The notes below the pieces were generated by a model that saw nothing but the letters and a program-made list of their open reading frames with translations, searched no databases and had not been told where the DNA came from. A stretch of 64,000 nucleotides of DNA from CAVORB01 sp963736235 (GTDB lineage Bacteria > Pseudomonadota > Gammaproteobacteria > Chromatiales > Chromatiaceae), in assembly GCA_963736235.1 (NCBI GenBank), contig CAVTOR010000028.1:1-64000 (forward strand), in the 5' to 3' direction. The translations under genes were made by a program, and so were the position numbers. Below are positions 45,074-53,801 of this stretch, piece after piece; positions within the stretch are counted from its first letter, which is position 1; every line of letters starts with the position of its first letter.

Positions 45074-47932
45074 GTGAATATCCTGATGCGCCATGCTCTG
45101 TCGTTTGCGCGGGCAGCGGCGGTAATGCTGACCCTTGGCACCTCGGCCGCCTTTGCCGAGATCCAATTCCAAGACGTAAGCTCATTGGCTGGGATCACCG
45201 CTAGCGGTGAGACGTACGGCACCGGATTCATGGATGCCAACGGCGACGGTTATGCCGACATCTACGCCGACATGCATCAGTGGACACCCGCGGTGTTCTA
45301 CTTCAATCAGCCTGGCGGCCCGGTGGCCGCCGGCGGTCGTCAGTTCACTGACCTTGCGGATCAGGTCCTGACGGGTACCGCCACCATTCCGGACGGGGGC
45401 AAGGTGCCGTTGGGAGACTGGAACCCGGACACCCACGGCATCGGCTCGGTCGATTGGGACAACGATGGCGACAAGGACCTCATGGAGGTTACGGGAGCGG
45501 GTTACATCTTCCCGATGTGGGAGAACTTAGGTGCGGGGACTTTCGACAATCGCGGGGGTGAGCTTGGGTTCACGTACCCGGAGACTTGGGCCCGGGCCGG
45601 GCGCATGCCCACCGGCGGGCGCGAACCGCTGTTCTTCGATATCCCTCCCGCGGACGGCATGCTCGACGTGCTCATCACGGCCAGGGACAATTACCGTGCC
45701 TACCGTACGCCCACCGCCATGTTCCGTCAGCAAACCGCCCCGGACGGCTCGCCCCTGTTCGTCATCGACGAGTCCACCGGCGTGGACCTGATCAATGACG
45801 TCGCCTGCCAGCACGCCGTGTTGATCGAGCTGACCGGAGACGGGGTTCAGGACGTCATCTGCTCCGATTCAGCGAAGGTGCAGCGGGTGTGGGACGTCAC
45901 CCAGCTGCCATTCCAGGAGCTGAACAGCGTAATCGGAAACGACCTCTACATCGCCTGGCCCTACGACCTCGCGGTCGGCGACTTCAACGGCGATCTGCTG
46001 AGCGACGTCTTCGGCCCGGGCGGCTCATCGGCAACGAACGTGGTGAGCCCTGTCGGCGACCGCGTGATTCACTCCTGGTTCGACTCCAACGTCGCTTTCG
46101 ATGCTGGGTACAACTTCAACGCGGTAGGCGCCGTAACCTTCGAGTTCGACTGGTGGACGGCGGTCGAAGAGATCTTCATCGGCGCCGCGGGCACGAATCC
46201 AGCCGACAGCAGCTACCAGCTGACCTATCCGGGGCAGCTTCCCGGCCAGGCCCCGCGTCATGTCGTGTTCACCTTGACGGCCGATCAGGCGCAGGGGATC
46301 GCGCCGCGTGATCCCAGTGTGACCAGGGGGGTCTACATCGGCGTCGTCGACGGCCAGTGGCAGGTGCGGTTCTCGGGCATCGATTCCTGGATGATCGGCA
46401 TGGTCGTCCGCGCCTCGACCTCTGTTTCCCAGCTCAGCACGGTGGGCGGCGCTCTTCTCGGACAGCCGACGGGCGGCTCACCCTACCTGTTCCTCCAAAA
46501 TGCCAGCCACCAGTTGGTGGACAGGTCGAACCTGATCCAGGCCGTCAATCGCTCCTGCGGTTCGGCCGTGGCGGGCGATCTGGACAACGACATGGATCTC
46601 GACGTCTACGTCGCCTGCACGGGCGACTTGTCCAACCTGCCCAACGTCGTCTACGAGAACCAGGGCGATGGAACCCTGGTGCCCGTGCCGTTGGCCGGCG
46701 GCGCCGAGGGCCAGATGCCCGAAGGGCGGGCGGATACTGTCAGCCTGGGCGATTACGACAACGACGGCCGGCTCGATGTGCTGGTCACCAACGGCCATCT
46801 GTTCCGGCCGTTCTCTTATGCCGGACAGATGCAGCTCTTCCGCAACACCGGCGGCAGCGGCAACCACTGGATTCAGGCCGATCTCGAGGGCGTCACCTCC
46901 AACCGCGACGGCATCGGCGCCATCGTCTATGCCATCACCCCTGACGGCAAGATCCAGCTCAGGGAGAACGGTAACGGGGCGCACAAGAAATCCCAGAACT
47001 TCCCGCGCATCCACTTCGGTCTGGCGCAGAACACCACCGTCGACCTCCAGGTGCACTGGCCAAGCGGTCTGGTCGATACCTTCATGAACCTCCAAGCCGA
47101 CCAGATCCATACCCTGGCGGAGGGCGCCGGCGGTAACGCGGACTACGTGCTCAGCGTCGGCAATGTGGCGGTCAACGAGGGTGCCGGAGCCGCCGTGTTC
47201 ACCGTGAATCTCTCGCCGGCGCCCGGTGCCGGGGAATCGGTGGTGGTGAGCTACCAGACCCAGGACGGCAGCGCCGTGGCCGGCAGCGACTACACGACCA
47301 CGGCCGGCACGCTGACCTATACCCAGGGACAAACGCAGAAGACCGTCTCGGTGCCAATCACCGACGACAATACCCCCGAGAGCACCGAGAGCTTTGGTCT
47401 GCAACTGACCAGCGCCGACTCCAACACCGCAACCGCCAGGGCCATCATCCTCGACGACGACAGCGGCGGTGCGCTGCCGCGGCAGAAGGTCTACACCGTT
47501 TCTCCCTGCCGGGTGGTCGACACCCGCGGCGCCGACCCGCAGCTTTCCACCTTCTCCGGGGATCGTCTGGCCCCCGGAGAGACGGTGTCGTTCTACGTCA
47601 CCGGAAACCTGATCAACGGTCAGGGTGGAGCGGCGATTTGCGGCATCCCCCCCGAGGCCACCGGGGTGTTCGCCAACGTCGTCGCGGTCCTTCCGCAAGG
47701 CAGCGCGATGAGCAACTATCTGACGGTCTATCCCTACGGCGAGAGCCGACCGCTCGCCTCGACCGTCAACTACCCGGCAGACATCACCGCCTTGGCCAAC
47801 GGCGTGCTGGTGCCCCTGTGTGATCCGGCAGCAGCGACCTGTGACTACGATCTCAACGTCTACAACTACACCAGCCTCGCGGCGCACCTGGTGATCGATG
47901 TCACCGGATACCTCGCCGCGTCGGCGCCTTGA
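45074..47932 (+). CDS. Large secreted FG-GAP/VCBS - UnbV - Calx-beta protein with SPCR/VDTR module
   Basis: An exported protein of about 952 residues. A signal peptide is followed by FG-GAP/VCBS calcium-type repeats (DANGDGYADIYAD, DWDNDGDKDLME, DFNGDLLSDVFG, DLDNDMDLDVYVA, DYDNDGRLDVLV). A UnbV/CRTAC1-like region follows (LRENGNGAHKKSQN; VHWPSGLVDTF), then a Calx-beta domain near residues 695-795 (NEGAGAAVFTVNLSPAPGAG; GSDYTTTAGTLTYTQGQTQK). A C-terminal module of about 145 residues starts YTVSPCRVVDTRG and ends HLVIDVTGYLA. It is likely a surface or extracellular calcium-binding protein. GTG 45074 has GGAGG five bases upstream. The C-terminal module is repeated as a separate protein immediately downstream. 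Confidence 0.88.
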   Translation: MNILMRHALSFARAAAVMLTLGTSAAFAEIQFQDVSSLAGITASGETYGTGFMDANGDGYADIYADMHQWTPAVFYFNQPGGPVAAGGRQFTDLADQVLTGTATIPDGGKVPLGDWNPDTHGIGSVDWDNDGDKDLMEVTGAGYIFPMWENLGAGTFDNRGGELGFTYPETWARAGRMPTGGREPLFFDIPPADGMLDVLITARDNYRAYRTPTAMFRQQTAPDGSPLFVIDESTGVDLINDVACQHAVLIELTGDGVQDVICSDSAKVQRVWDVTQLPFQELNSVIGNDLYIAWPYDLAVGDFNGDLLSDVFGPGGSSATNVVSPVGDRVIHSWFDSNVAFDAGYNFNAVGAVTFEFDWWTAVEEIFIGAAGTNPADSSYQLTYPGQLPGQAPRHVVFTLTADQAQGIAPRDPSVTRGVYIGVVDGQWQVRFSGIDSWMIGMVVRASTSVSQLSTVGGALLGQPTGGSPYLFLQNASHQLVDRSNLIQAVNRSCGSAVAGDLDNDMDLDVYVACTGDLSNLPNVVYENQGDGTLVPVPLAGGAEGQMPEGRADTVSLGDYDNDGRLDVLVTNGHLFRPFSYAGQMQLFRNTGGSGNHWIQADLEGVTSNRDGIGAIVYAITPDGKIQLRENGNGAHKKSQNFPRIHFGLAQNTTVDLQVHWPSGLVDTFMNLQADQIHTLAEGAGGNADYVLSVGNVAVNEGAGAAVFTVNLSPAPGAGESVVVSYQTQDGSAVAGSDYTTTAGTLTYTQGQTQKTVSVPITDDNTPESTESFGLQLTSADSNTATARAIILDDDSGGALPRQKVYTVSPCRVVDTRGADPQLSTFSGDRLAPGETVSFYVTGNLINGQGGAAICGIPPEATGVFANVVAVLPQGSAMSNYLTVYPYGESRPLASTVNYPADITALANGVLVPLCDPAAATCDYDLNVYNYTSLAAHLVIDVTGYLAASAP

Positions 47933-47952
47933 TCAGCTTTTGGGAGAAACAC

Positions 47953-48477
47953 ATGCGCACACTGACTCGATATGGATTCATCAGCACCCTGCTGGCTTCG
48001 TTCACCTTCAACCCCGCGGCCCAGGCGGGTGGCCCCTACGTCATCCACACCGTGTCGCCGTGCCGTGCGGTCGACACCCGTACCGCCGACCCGCAGCTTT
48101 CCACCTTCTCCGGGGATCGCCTCGCCCCTGGAGAGACCGTGCCCTTCTTCGTGACCGGTGCCCTGATCACCGGCCAGGGCGGAGAAGCCGACTGCGGCGT
48201 GCCCGCCGCGGCAACGGGCGTGTTCGTCAACGTCACGGCCGTGCGCCCACTGGGCAGCGGCACCAGCGGCTACTTGACTCTCTATCCCTATGGTGAGAGC
48301 CAGCCGACGGCCTCCACCATCAACTACATGTCAGACGCCACCGCCGTGGCCAACGGCGTGCTGGTACCCCTGTGTGATCCGGCCGCAGCGACCTGTGACT
48401 ACGATCTCAATGTCTACAACTTCACCAACCTCGCGGTGCATCTGGTGCTGGACGTTACCGGGTACCTGACCGAATGA
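47953..48477 (+). CDS. Secreted stand-alone SPCR/VDTR beta-module protein
   Basis: This 174-residue exported protein consists of a signal peptide (about 24 residues, MRTLTRYGFISTLLASFTFN) and a single module that parallels the C-terminus of the preceding protein. The match includes HTVSPCRAVDTRTADPQLST, GYLTLYPYGESQPTAST and CDPAAATCDYDLNVYNFTNL. Four Cys are conserved between the two. The module resembles a widespread beta-rich extracellular domain of unknown function in actinobacterial and acidobacterial proteins. GGGAGA lies before the ATG. It follows the large gene by 20 bases, so they form an operon. Confidence 0.8.
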   Translation: MRTLTRYGFISTLLASFTFNPAAQAGGPYVIHTVSPCRAVDTRTADPQLSTFSGDRLAPGETVPFFVTGALITGQGGEADCGVPAAATGVFVNVTAVRPLGSGTSGYLTLYPYGESQPTASTINYMSDATAVANGVLVPLCDPAAATCDYDLNVYNFTNLAVHLVLDVTGYLTE

Positions 48478-48712
48478 GGTTGATCGTGTCGACCATCTCA
48501 ACTTCCTTCGGCGGTACGCTGACGGAAAAGCCGGACGTTTTGAGGCGCTCACCATCCGTAAGCCGATCTTGGCGTAACAGGTGAACATTCACCGCTGCTT
48601 TGCGACCGCCATCCGGCCGAGGTGACGCCCAAACGCGGCTTATCGCGTCTACAAGCCTGCCCAGCTCCGCTGGGCATTTTGCTGCAGGGAGTAAGGTTGT
48701 CGGTGGCGGATT

Positions 48713-49001
48713 CTCAAAGACGTTGCAGCGAAAGTTACCGGCAGGAGGGCGAATCGGTCTTGAATGAAGATCTCAAGTTTTTGGAGCATTGGTTGACCGG
48801 GCATATCCTTGGCGCCGATAAGGACTTGGGCGAATTTCTTTGCGAGGTGATGTAGGGGCCGTACGGGAAATCTTTCCGCTCGGGGCACTTTTCCGCGATC
48901 GTGGCTACGCCGCATGTTTTGTAGCGGTACACCGTCGATGTGGATGCGCAGACGCCGAGGCACGAAAAAGTAGATTAGGGAAGCCCTTTTCGTCTGCATC
49001 G
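48713..49001 (+). repeat. Segmental duplication, right copy part 1
   Basis: This is the direct repeat of 39941-40227. It contains the truncated hemerythrin 3' end and its flank. Here it continues with only about ten bases of spacer into part 2 (49012-49252), which is the mgtE 3' flank and end. Confidence 0.9.
48717..48855 (+). pseudogene. Hemerythrin 3'-end fragment
   Basis: The last 42 or so codons of a bacteriohemerythrin (EDLKFLEHWLTGHILGADKD then LGEFLCEVM) with a one-base insertion near its 5' edge and no start or N-terminal metal ligands. It is nearly identical to the end of the intact gene at 39679. Confidence 0.92.
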
Positions 49002-49011
49002 GCAGCATCGC

Positions 49012-49252
49012 CGAATTGCAGACCTTGTGGGTCGAGCTCCCATCTTCGGCAAGGGGTCGAGTTCATTCTTCGCCACTCCACCGGTCTTGTGGTGGTCTCG
49101 CAGTGTGGGTGAACGGGCCGGTGGTAGAGGCGGGTTCGGGTCATCACGCTGATCCGGCTGGACTTATAGCAGCACCAGGGTGGCAAGGCCAAGGAAGGCG
49201 AAGAAGCCCACCACGTCCGTGACAGTGGTCAGGATTACGCTCCCGGCCAGCG
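49012..49252 (+). repeat. Segmental duplication, right copy part 2
   Basis: This is the direct repeat of 42294-42545. It covers the mgtE downstream flank and final codons. On this side mgtE is complete. Confidence 0.88.
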
Positions 49253-50783
49253 CGGGGTCGATGCCGAAGCGGCGCATGATCAAGGGAATGGCCACGCCCG
49301 CCAGGGCGGCGCACAGCAGGTTGAGCAGGATGGCAGCTGCGATGATGCCGCCAATCTCCCAGCTCCCGAACCAGAGGATGGCAAGGGCGGCGACGACCAG
49401 CGCCCAGATCAGCCCGTTCAGCGCCCCGATGCCGAACTCCTTCCACAGCAGGATGGTGGCATTGCCTCTCTCCACGTGTCCCGAGCGCAAGCCCCCGGAT
49501 CACCAGGGTCAGGGTCTGGCTGCCGGCGATGCCGCCCATGCTGGCCACGATGGGCATCAGCACCGCCAGCGCGACCACCTTCTCCAGGGTGCCCTCGAAC
49601 AGGCCGATGACCCAGGCCGCGAGAAAGGCCGTCACCAGGTTGATGCCCAGCCAGACCGCCCGCCGCCGCGCGCTGGTGAGCACCGGGGCGAACATGTCGT
49701 CCTCCTCGTCCAGCCCCGCCATGTTCATCAGCGAGCGCTCCGACTCCTCCCGAATCACGTCCACCACGTCGTCCACGGTGATGCGCCCGAGCAGGCGTCC
49801 ATCGGCATCCATCACCGGCGCGGAGATCAAGTCCAGGTCCTCGAAGCGCCGCGCCACCTCGCGGCTCGGAAGGTCAGCGGGGATGGCCGGAAACTCGGTG
49901 TCCATCACCTGCTTCACCCGTTGCTCCGGGCGGCTGGTGAGCAGGCGGCGCACCCTCAGCACCCCCTGGTAACGGTTCTGGCGGTCGACCACCATGAGCT
50001 TGTCGGTGTGATCGGGCAGATCCTCGAGCAGGCGCAGGTAGCGCAGCACCGAGCCGACGCGCAGTCCCGCGCGCACCGATATCTGATCGGTGTTCATGAG
50101 CCCGCCTGCGCTGTCTTCGGGGTAGGACAGCATGGCCTCGAGCTGCTCGCGCTCGCGCAGATCCATGGCGCGCAGCAGTTCCCGGCCGTTCTCGGTCGGC
50201 AGGTCCTGGATCAGGTCGACCAGGTCGTCCAGGTCCAGGCTCCGCGCGGCCGTGATCAGGTCTTCCCGGTCCATCTCGAGCGCGAGGCGCGCGCGAACCT
50301 CCTGGTGCAGGTGGGCGAGGATGCGTCCAGCGCGCTCGCTGTCCACCATTTCCCAGGCCGCGGAGCGCTCGCGGGGCGGCAATGATTCCAGCAGCCCCGC
50401 CGCCTTCGCCGGGTGGATCTGGCGCAGCATGCGCCCGACCCGCTTGAGCTTTCCCCGCTCCAGCGCATCGCGCAGCCGCGCGATCTGGGTAGTGGGCTTG
50501 GCGCCTCGGGTTCCAGGGACTCCGCCGCGTCCTCCGGGTCCTGGGTGAGAGAACCGCGCAGATCCTCGCCTAGATGGGCGAGCACGGCTTGCTCGGCGTC
50601 GTCGGCGACCTGCTGCCATACCGCGATCCGTTGCCCGAACTCCAGCGACTCGATCAGGCTCGCGACCTTGGCTGGGTGCATCTCCTGCAGGATCTTGCGA
50701 ATGCGCTTGGACTTGCTTTTCTCCAGCGCCTGCCTGACCAGCTCGATCTCAGTTCTTTCCGGCGTTTGATCTGTCTCGCTCAT
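49164..50783 (-). CDS. mgtE: Magnesium transporter MgtE, two frame breaks
   Basis: An inner-membrane Mg2+ channel. The cytoplasmic MgtE N-domain is followed by paired CBS domains (LPDHTDKLMVVDRQNRYQGV; LISAPVMDADGRLLGRITVD) and a five-helix membrane domain (GINLVTAFLAAWVIGLFEGT; MPIVASMGGIAGSQTL; LTTVTDVVGFFAFLGLATL). The frame breaks near 50505 and 49480; removing one base at the second restores GLALGHVERGNATILLWKEF. The N-domain motif HPAK occurs twice (MHPAKVASLIESL and IHPAKAAGLLESL), an apparent duplication of the N-terminal superhelix. Convergent with the duplicated hemerythrin fragment. Confidence 0.93.
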
Positions 50784-50919
50784 TCACACCTCGATGTATC
50801 CTGGTAAGGGAATCTCGCCTTGCCGAGCGGGGGGATGAAAACTTCCGGTTCCGGGCGCGGTCACTCTGATCAGGTTTCGATCGCCCTGCCCGCAGTCAAC
50901 CAGACGCGACTACATCGAC

Positions 50920-52449
50920 ATGATACCAATCCACTGGCTTAAGGCCGCGCTGCTCCTGCTTCTCCCACTCGCCGCCTGCGCGGAACGCGGGTCGGAGTTC
51001 CCTCCGGCACCGGACTTCCCCGCCGGGCTGCAATGGCTGAACGTGGAGCGTCCCCTGAGCCTCGCCGACCTGCGCGGCAAGGTCGTGATTCTGGACTTCT
51101 GGACCTACGGCTGCATCAACTGTATTCATGTCATGGACGAGCTGGCCCGGCTGCGGGAGCGTTTCGGCAACAAGCTGGCGGTGATCGGGGTGCACTCGCC
51201 GAAGTTCGACAACGAGGCCAATCCCGAGACGCTGCGGGAGGTGCTCGTCCGCTATCAGCGCGCGGAGCCGGTGGTCAACGATCCGGAGTTTCGCATGATG
51301 CGCGCCTATGGGGTGCGCGCCTGGCCGACCCTGGCGGTGATCGATCCGCTCGGCGGCTATGTCGGCGATGTCGCCGGCGAGGGCCATGAGGGACGCCTCG
51401 GCCGGGCCATCGAGAAGCTGCTGGCGCTGTATCCGGATGCCATCGACGAGACGCCCATCGCGCTGAGTCTCCCCCAGGCAGACCAAGGCAGCGGCTGGTT
51501 CGCCGCCCCCGAGAAGATCGTGGTGGGCAAGGACCGGGTCGCCGTCAGCGACACTCTGCTCAACCGCATTCTGGTGACGACGCGAGAGGGCAAGGTCCTT
51601 CATGAGGTGGGCGGGCGGGAGCCGGGTTTCGAGGACGGCGTCCTCGCGGCGGCCCGTTTCCGGGCGCCCCGCGGGCTCGCCTTCGCCCCCGGCGGCATCC
51701 TCTATGTGGCCGATACGGGAAACCACGCCATCCGCCGAGTGGACCTGGCCGCGGGAGAAGTGACCACGATCGCGGGGTCCGGCAAGATGGGCTTGCGCGA
51801 GCCCGAAGGCACTGAGCCCCTGGCGGCGAATCTGCGCTCGCCCTGGGACCTGGCGCTGGATGGCGACTCCCTCTACATCGCCATGGCCGGGGAGCACCAG
51901 ATCTGGCGCCTCGACCTGAATGCTCGCACGCTAGCGCCCTTCGCGGGGTCGGGCCGGGAGGGTATCGCAGACGGTCCCCTGGCGAACGCCACCTTCAGCC
52001 AGCCGAGCGGTCTGGCCTTAGGGGACGGCAAGCTCTACGTCGCCGATCCCGAGTCCTCCGCGATCCGCGAGATCGACCTGGCCGAGGGCCGCGTGCGGAC
52101 CCTGGTCGGAAGCGGTCTGTTCGACTTCGGTGACAGGGACGGCGACCTGGCCAAGGCGCGGCTTCAGCACCCGCTCGGGGTCGCCATCGCCGGCGACGGC
52201 AGCCTGCTCGTGGCGGATACCTACAATCACAAGCTCAAGCGCCTGGATCCGGATGGCCGCAAGCTGACCAGCCTGCTCGGGGACGGGCGGCCCGGGAAGG
52301 ATGACGGGGGCGAGGGCCGGAGGATGAACGAGCCCGGCGGGCTGGCGGTTGTCGGCGGCCAGGTCCTGATCGCCGACACCAACAATGGCCGCATTCTGCG
52401 TTACGACGTCGCCAACCGAGAAACCGAGGAGTGGAATCCGGTGCGGTGA
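50920..52449 (+). CDS. Lipoprotein with thioredoxin domain and NHL beta-propeller (NHLRC2-like)
   Basis: The N-terminus has a lipoprotein signal (lipobox LAAC). A thioredoxin-like domain has VVILDFWTYGCINCIHVMDE (CINC redox site near residue 65) and VRAWPTLAVIDPLG. From about residue 190 there are at least five NHL repeats (APRGLAFAPGGILYVADTGN; SPWDLALDGDSLYIAMAGEH; QPSGLALGDGKLYVADPESS; HPLGVAIAGDGSLLVADTYN). This domain order is that of NHLRC2-type proteins. It probably acts in the periplasm in thiol redox; its partner is unknown. Confidence 0.88.
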   Translation: MIPIHWLKAALLLLLPLAACAERGSEFPPAPDFPAGLQWLNVERPLSLADLRGKVVILDFWTYGCINCIHVMDELARLRERFGNKLAVIGVHSPKFDNEANPETLREVLVRYQRAEPVVNDPEFRMMRAYGVRAWPTLAVIDPLGGYVGDVAGEGHEGRLGRAIEKLLALYPDAIDETPIALSLPQADQGSGWFAAPEKIVVGKDRVAVSDTLLNRILVTTREGKVLHEVGGREPGFEDGVLAAARFRAPRGLAFAPGGILYVADTGNHAIRRVDLAAGEVTTIAGSGKMGLREPEGTEPLAANLRSPWDLALDGDSLYIAMAGEHQIWRLDLNARTLAPFAGSGREGIADGPLANATFSQPSGLALGDGKLYVADPESSAIREIDLAEGRVRTLVGSGLFDFGDRDGDLAKARLQHPLGVAIAGDGSLLVADTYNHKLKRLDPDGRKLTSLLGDGRPGKDDGGEGRRMNEPGGLAVVGGQVLIADTNNGRILRYDVANRETEEWNPVR

Positions 52450-52607
52450 GATCGGGAGGCTTCGGGCTTAGAGACGACTTTGGCGGGTACGGCGGCTGGT
52501 CGTCTCTCTCGGAGAGCCTCAACATGGATCGCGATCGTCTTGAATCGGGTTGCGGCAGATCTCGAGCGGGGCCTGGAGAGGGATAGACGGCCGGATCAGG
52601 CGGATCG

Positions 52608-52841
52608 CTATCGTTCCGCTAAAGCGAAGTGGTACCCGCAACGGCACAGCATGGCGACCTCTTCTTCCGTCGCTTCAAAAATCTCGTAGTGCGTCGTTTC
52701 GGCATCATCCGGCCGCAGAAGCATGCCGTCGATCAGCACCCTGGATGACGCGTCCTGCCCGGGCCGGATGATGGCCTCGCGCACGAACGAGGCGTTTACC
52801 CAACGTCCACCGAGTCGTGTCAACCGTGCCCTGAGCTTCAT
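52608..52841 (-). CDS. Small hypothetical protein
   Basis: A 77-residue protein of unknown family: MKLRARLTRLGGRWVNASFV, then SRVLIDGMLLRPDDAETTHY and a C-terminal EEEVAMLCRCGYHFALAER with two close Cys. Length and codon usage resemble a real gene, but there is no supporting context. The flanking gaps (52450-52607 and 52842-53079) show nothing else. Confidence 0.5.
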   Translation of the reverse strand: MKLRARLTRLGGRWVNASFVREAIIRPGQDASSRVLIDGMLLRPDDAETTHYEIFEATEEEVAMLCRCGYHFALAER

Positions 52842-53079
52842 GGTCTGTAGCTTGTTCTTGAGCGGCTATGCGTGTTTGGACATCCCTGGTGGCGGCGCAA
52901 TAGGCCGGATTTGGGACTGCTTCTCGCCCTCTGGCGAAGTCCTTACAGCGTATAGTCTCATAACTACAGGAAATGAAAGAGACTTTTAAGCTTTCGTTAC
53001 GGATGTCGGGCCGACGGGAAGCGCGTAGGGCCGTTCGCGGAGGGGCGCCGTCCGTGGCGCTTCGGGTAGAGAAGGCGGG

Positions 53080-53613
53080 TCAGGGCTTGATGTAGGTGTA
53101 TCCCTGTGCTTGCAGGTGCGCCAGTTCGGCCACGCCGCTGGGTACGACGTCCGCCTCGCTGGCGTCGTACAGGTCCACGAGCTCGACTTTCCGGCCCTTG
53201 AGGGTGTTGGCGCAGATCTCGAACTTCACGCCCTGGTCCTTCAGTCCGGCGATGCGTGCCTCCATCTCCTGATCGGCGTTGCCTTCCTTCATCTTGGTGC
53301 CCTCAACGGCGTCGGGCGTAAGCAACAGGGAGAGGCCGTCGCCGTGCATCACTACCTTGAGGTCCAGGTTTGCCGCACCTACCGCGTTGATGTGGTTCTG
53401 GATGTTGCGCAGCGCGGCCTGCTGCTCTTTGGCGCCGTAGCTGTTGACGTGATAGACGACCTTTTGCTTGGTATAACGCGAGACCGCGCTCGCTCCCGCC
53501 ATGCCAGCCATGCCGCTCATACCGGACATGCCGCTCATGCCTTCCGCGGCCGAGGCGAGGGGGGTAGTCGATACCGCGGCGGCGAATAGTACAGACGGAA
53601 ATAGCTTCGTCAT
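53080..53613 (-). CDS. Exported DsrE family protein with Met/Gly-rich N-terminus
   Basis: Signal peptide (MTKLFPSVLFAAAVSTTPLA), then a Gly/Met/Ser repeat (EGMSGMSGMSGMAGMAG) and a DsrE-like domain: QKVVYHVNSYGAKEQQAALR, DLKVVMHGDGLSLL, and GVKFEICANTLKG with the single conserved Cys. Periplasmic DsrE-like proteins occur in sulfur and copper contexts. The Met-rich stretch could bind Cu(I), which is inference. ATG 53613 has GGAGG about nine bases upstream. Confidence 0.82.
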   Translation of the reverse strand: MTKLFPSVLFAAAVSTTPLASAAEGMSGMSGMSGMAGMAGASAVSRYTKQKVVYHVNSYGAKEQQAALRNIQNHINAVGAANLDLKVVMHGDGLSLLLTPDAVEGTKMKEGNADQEMEARIAGLKDQGVKFEICANTLKGRKVELVDLYDASEADVVPSGVAELAHLQAQGYTYIKP

Positions 53614-53801
53614 TGTGGTGGAACCTCCGACTTGGTGGGTCGATCTGTTTATCATTGACGGTGAGGTGTCGGTCCTGCGTGGCCGATCACGACACGGCGT
53701 TGATCGCAGGACTCACCCCGGAGTAAATAGGTCGTCCGGGAACGGATAGCAAGCAGCCGGGCGCGGGCCGCTCGGGTGACGTCACCGAGGAGAACCGAAA
53801 T

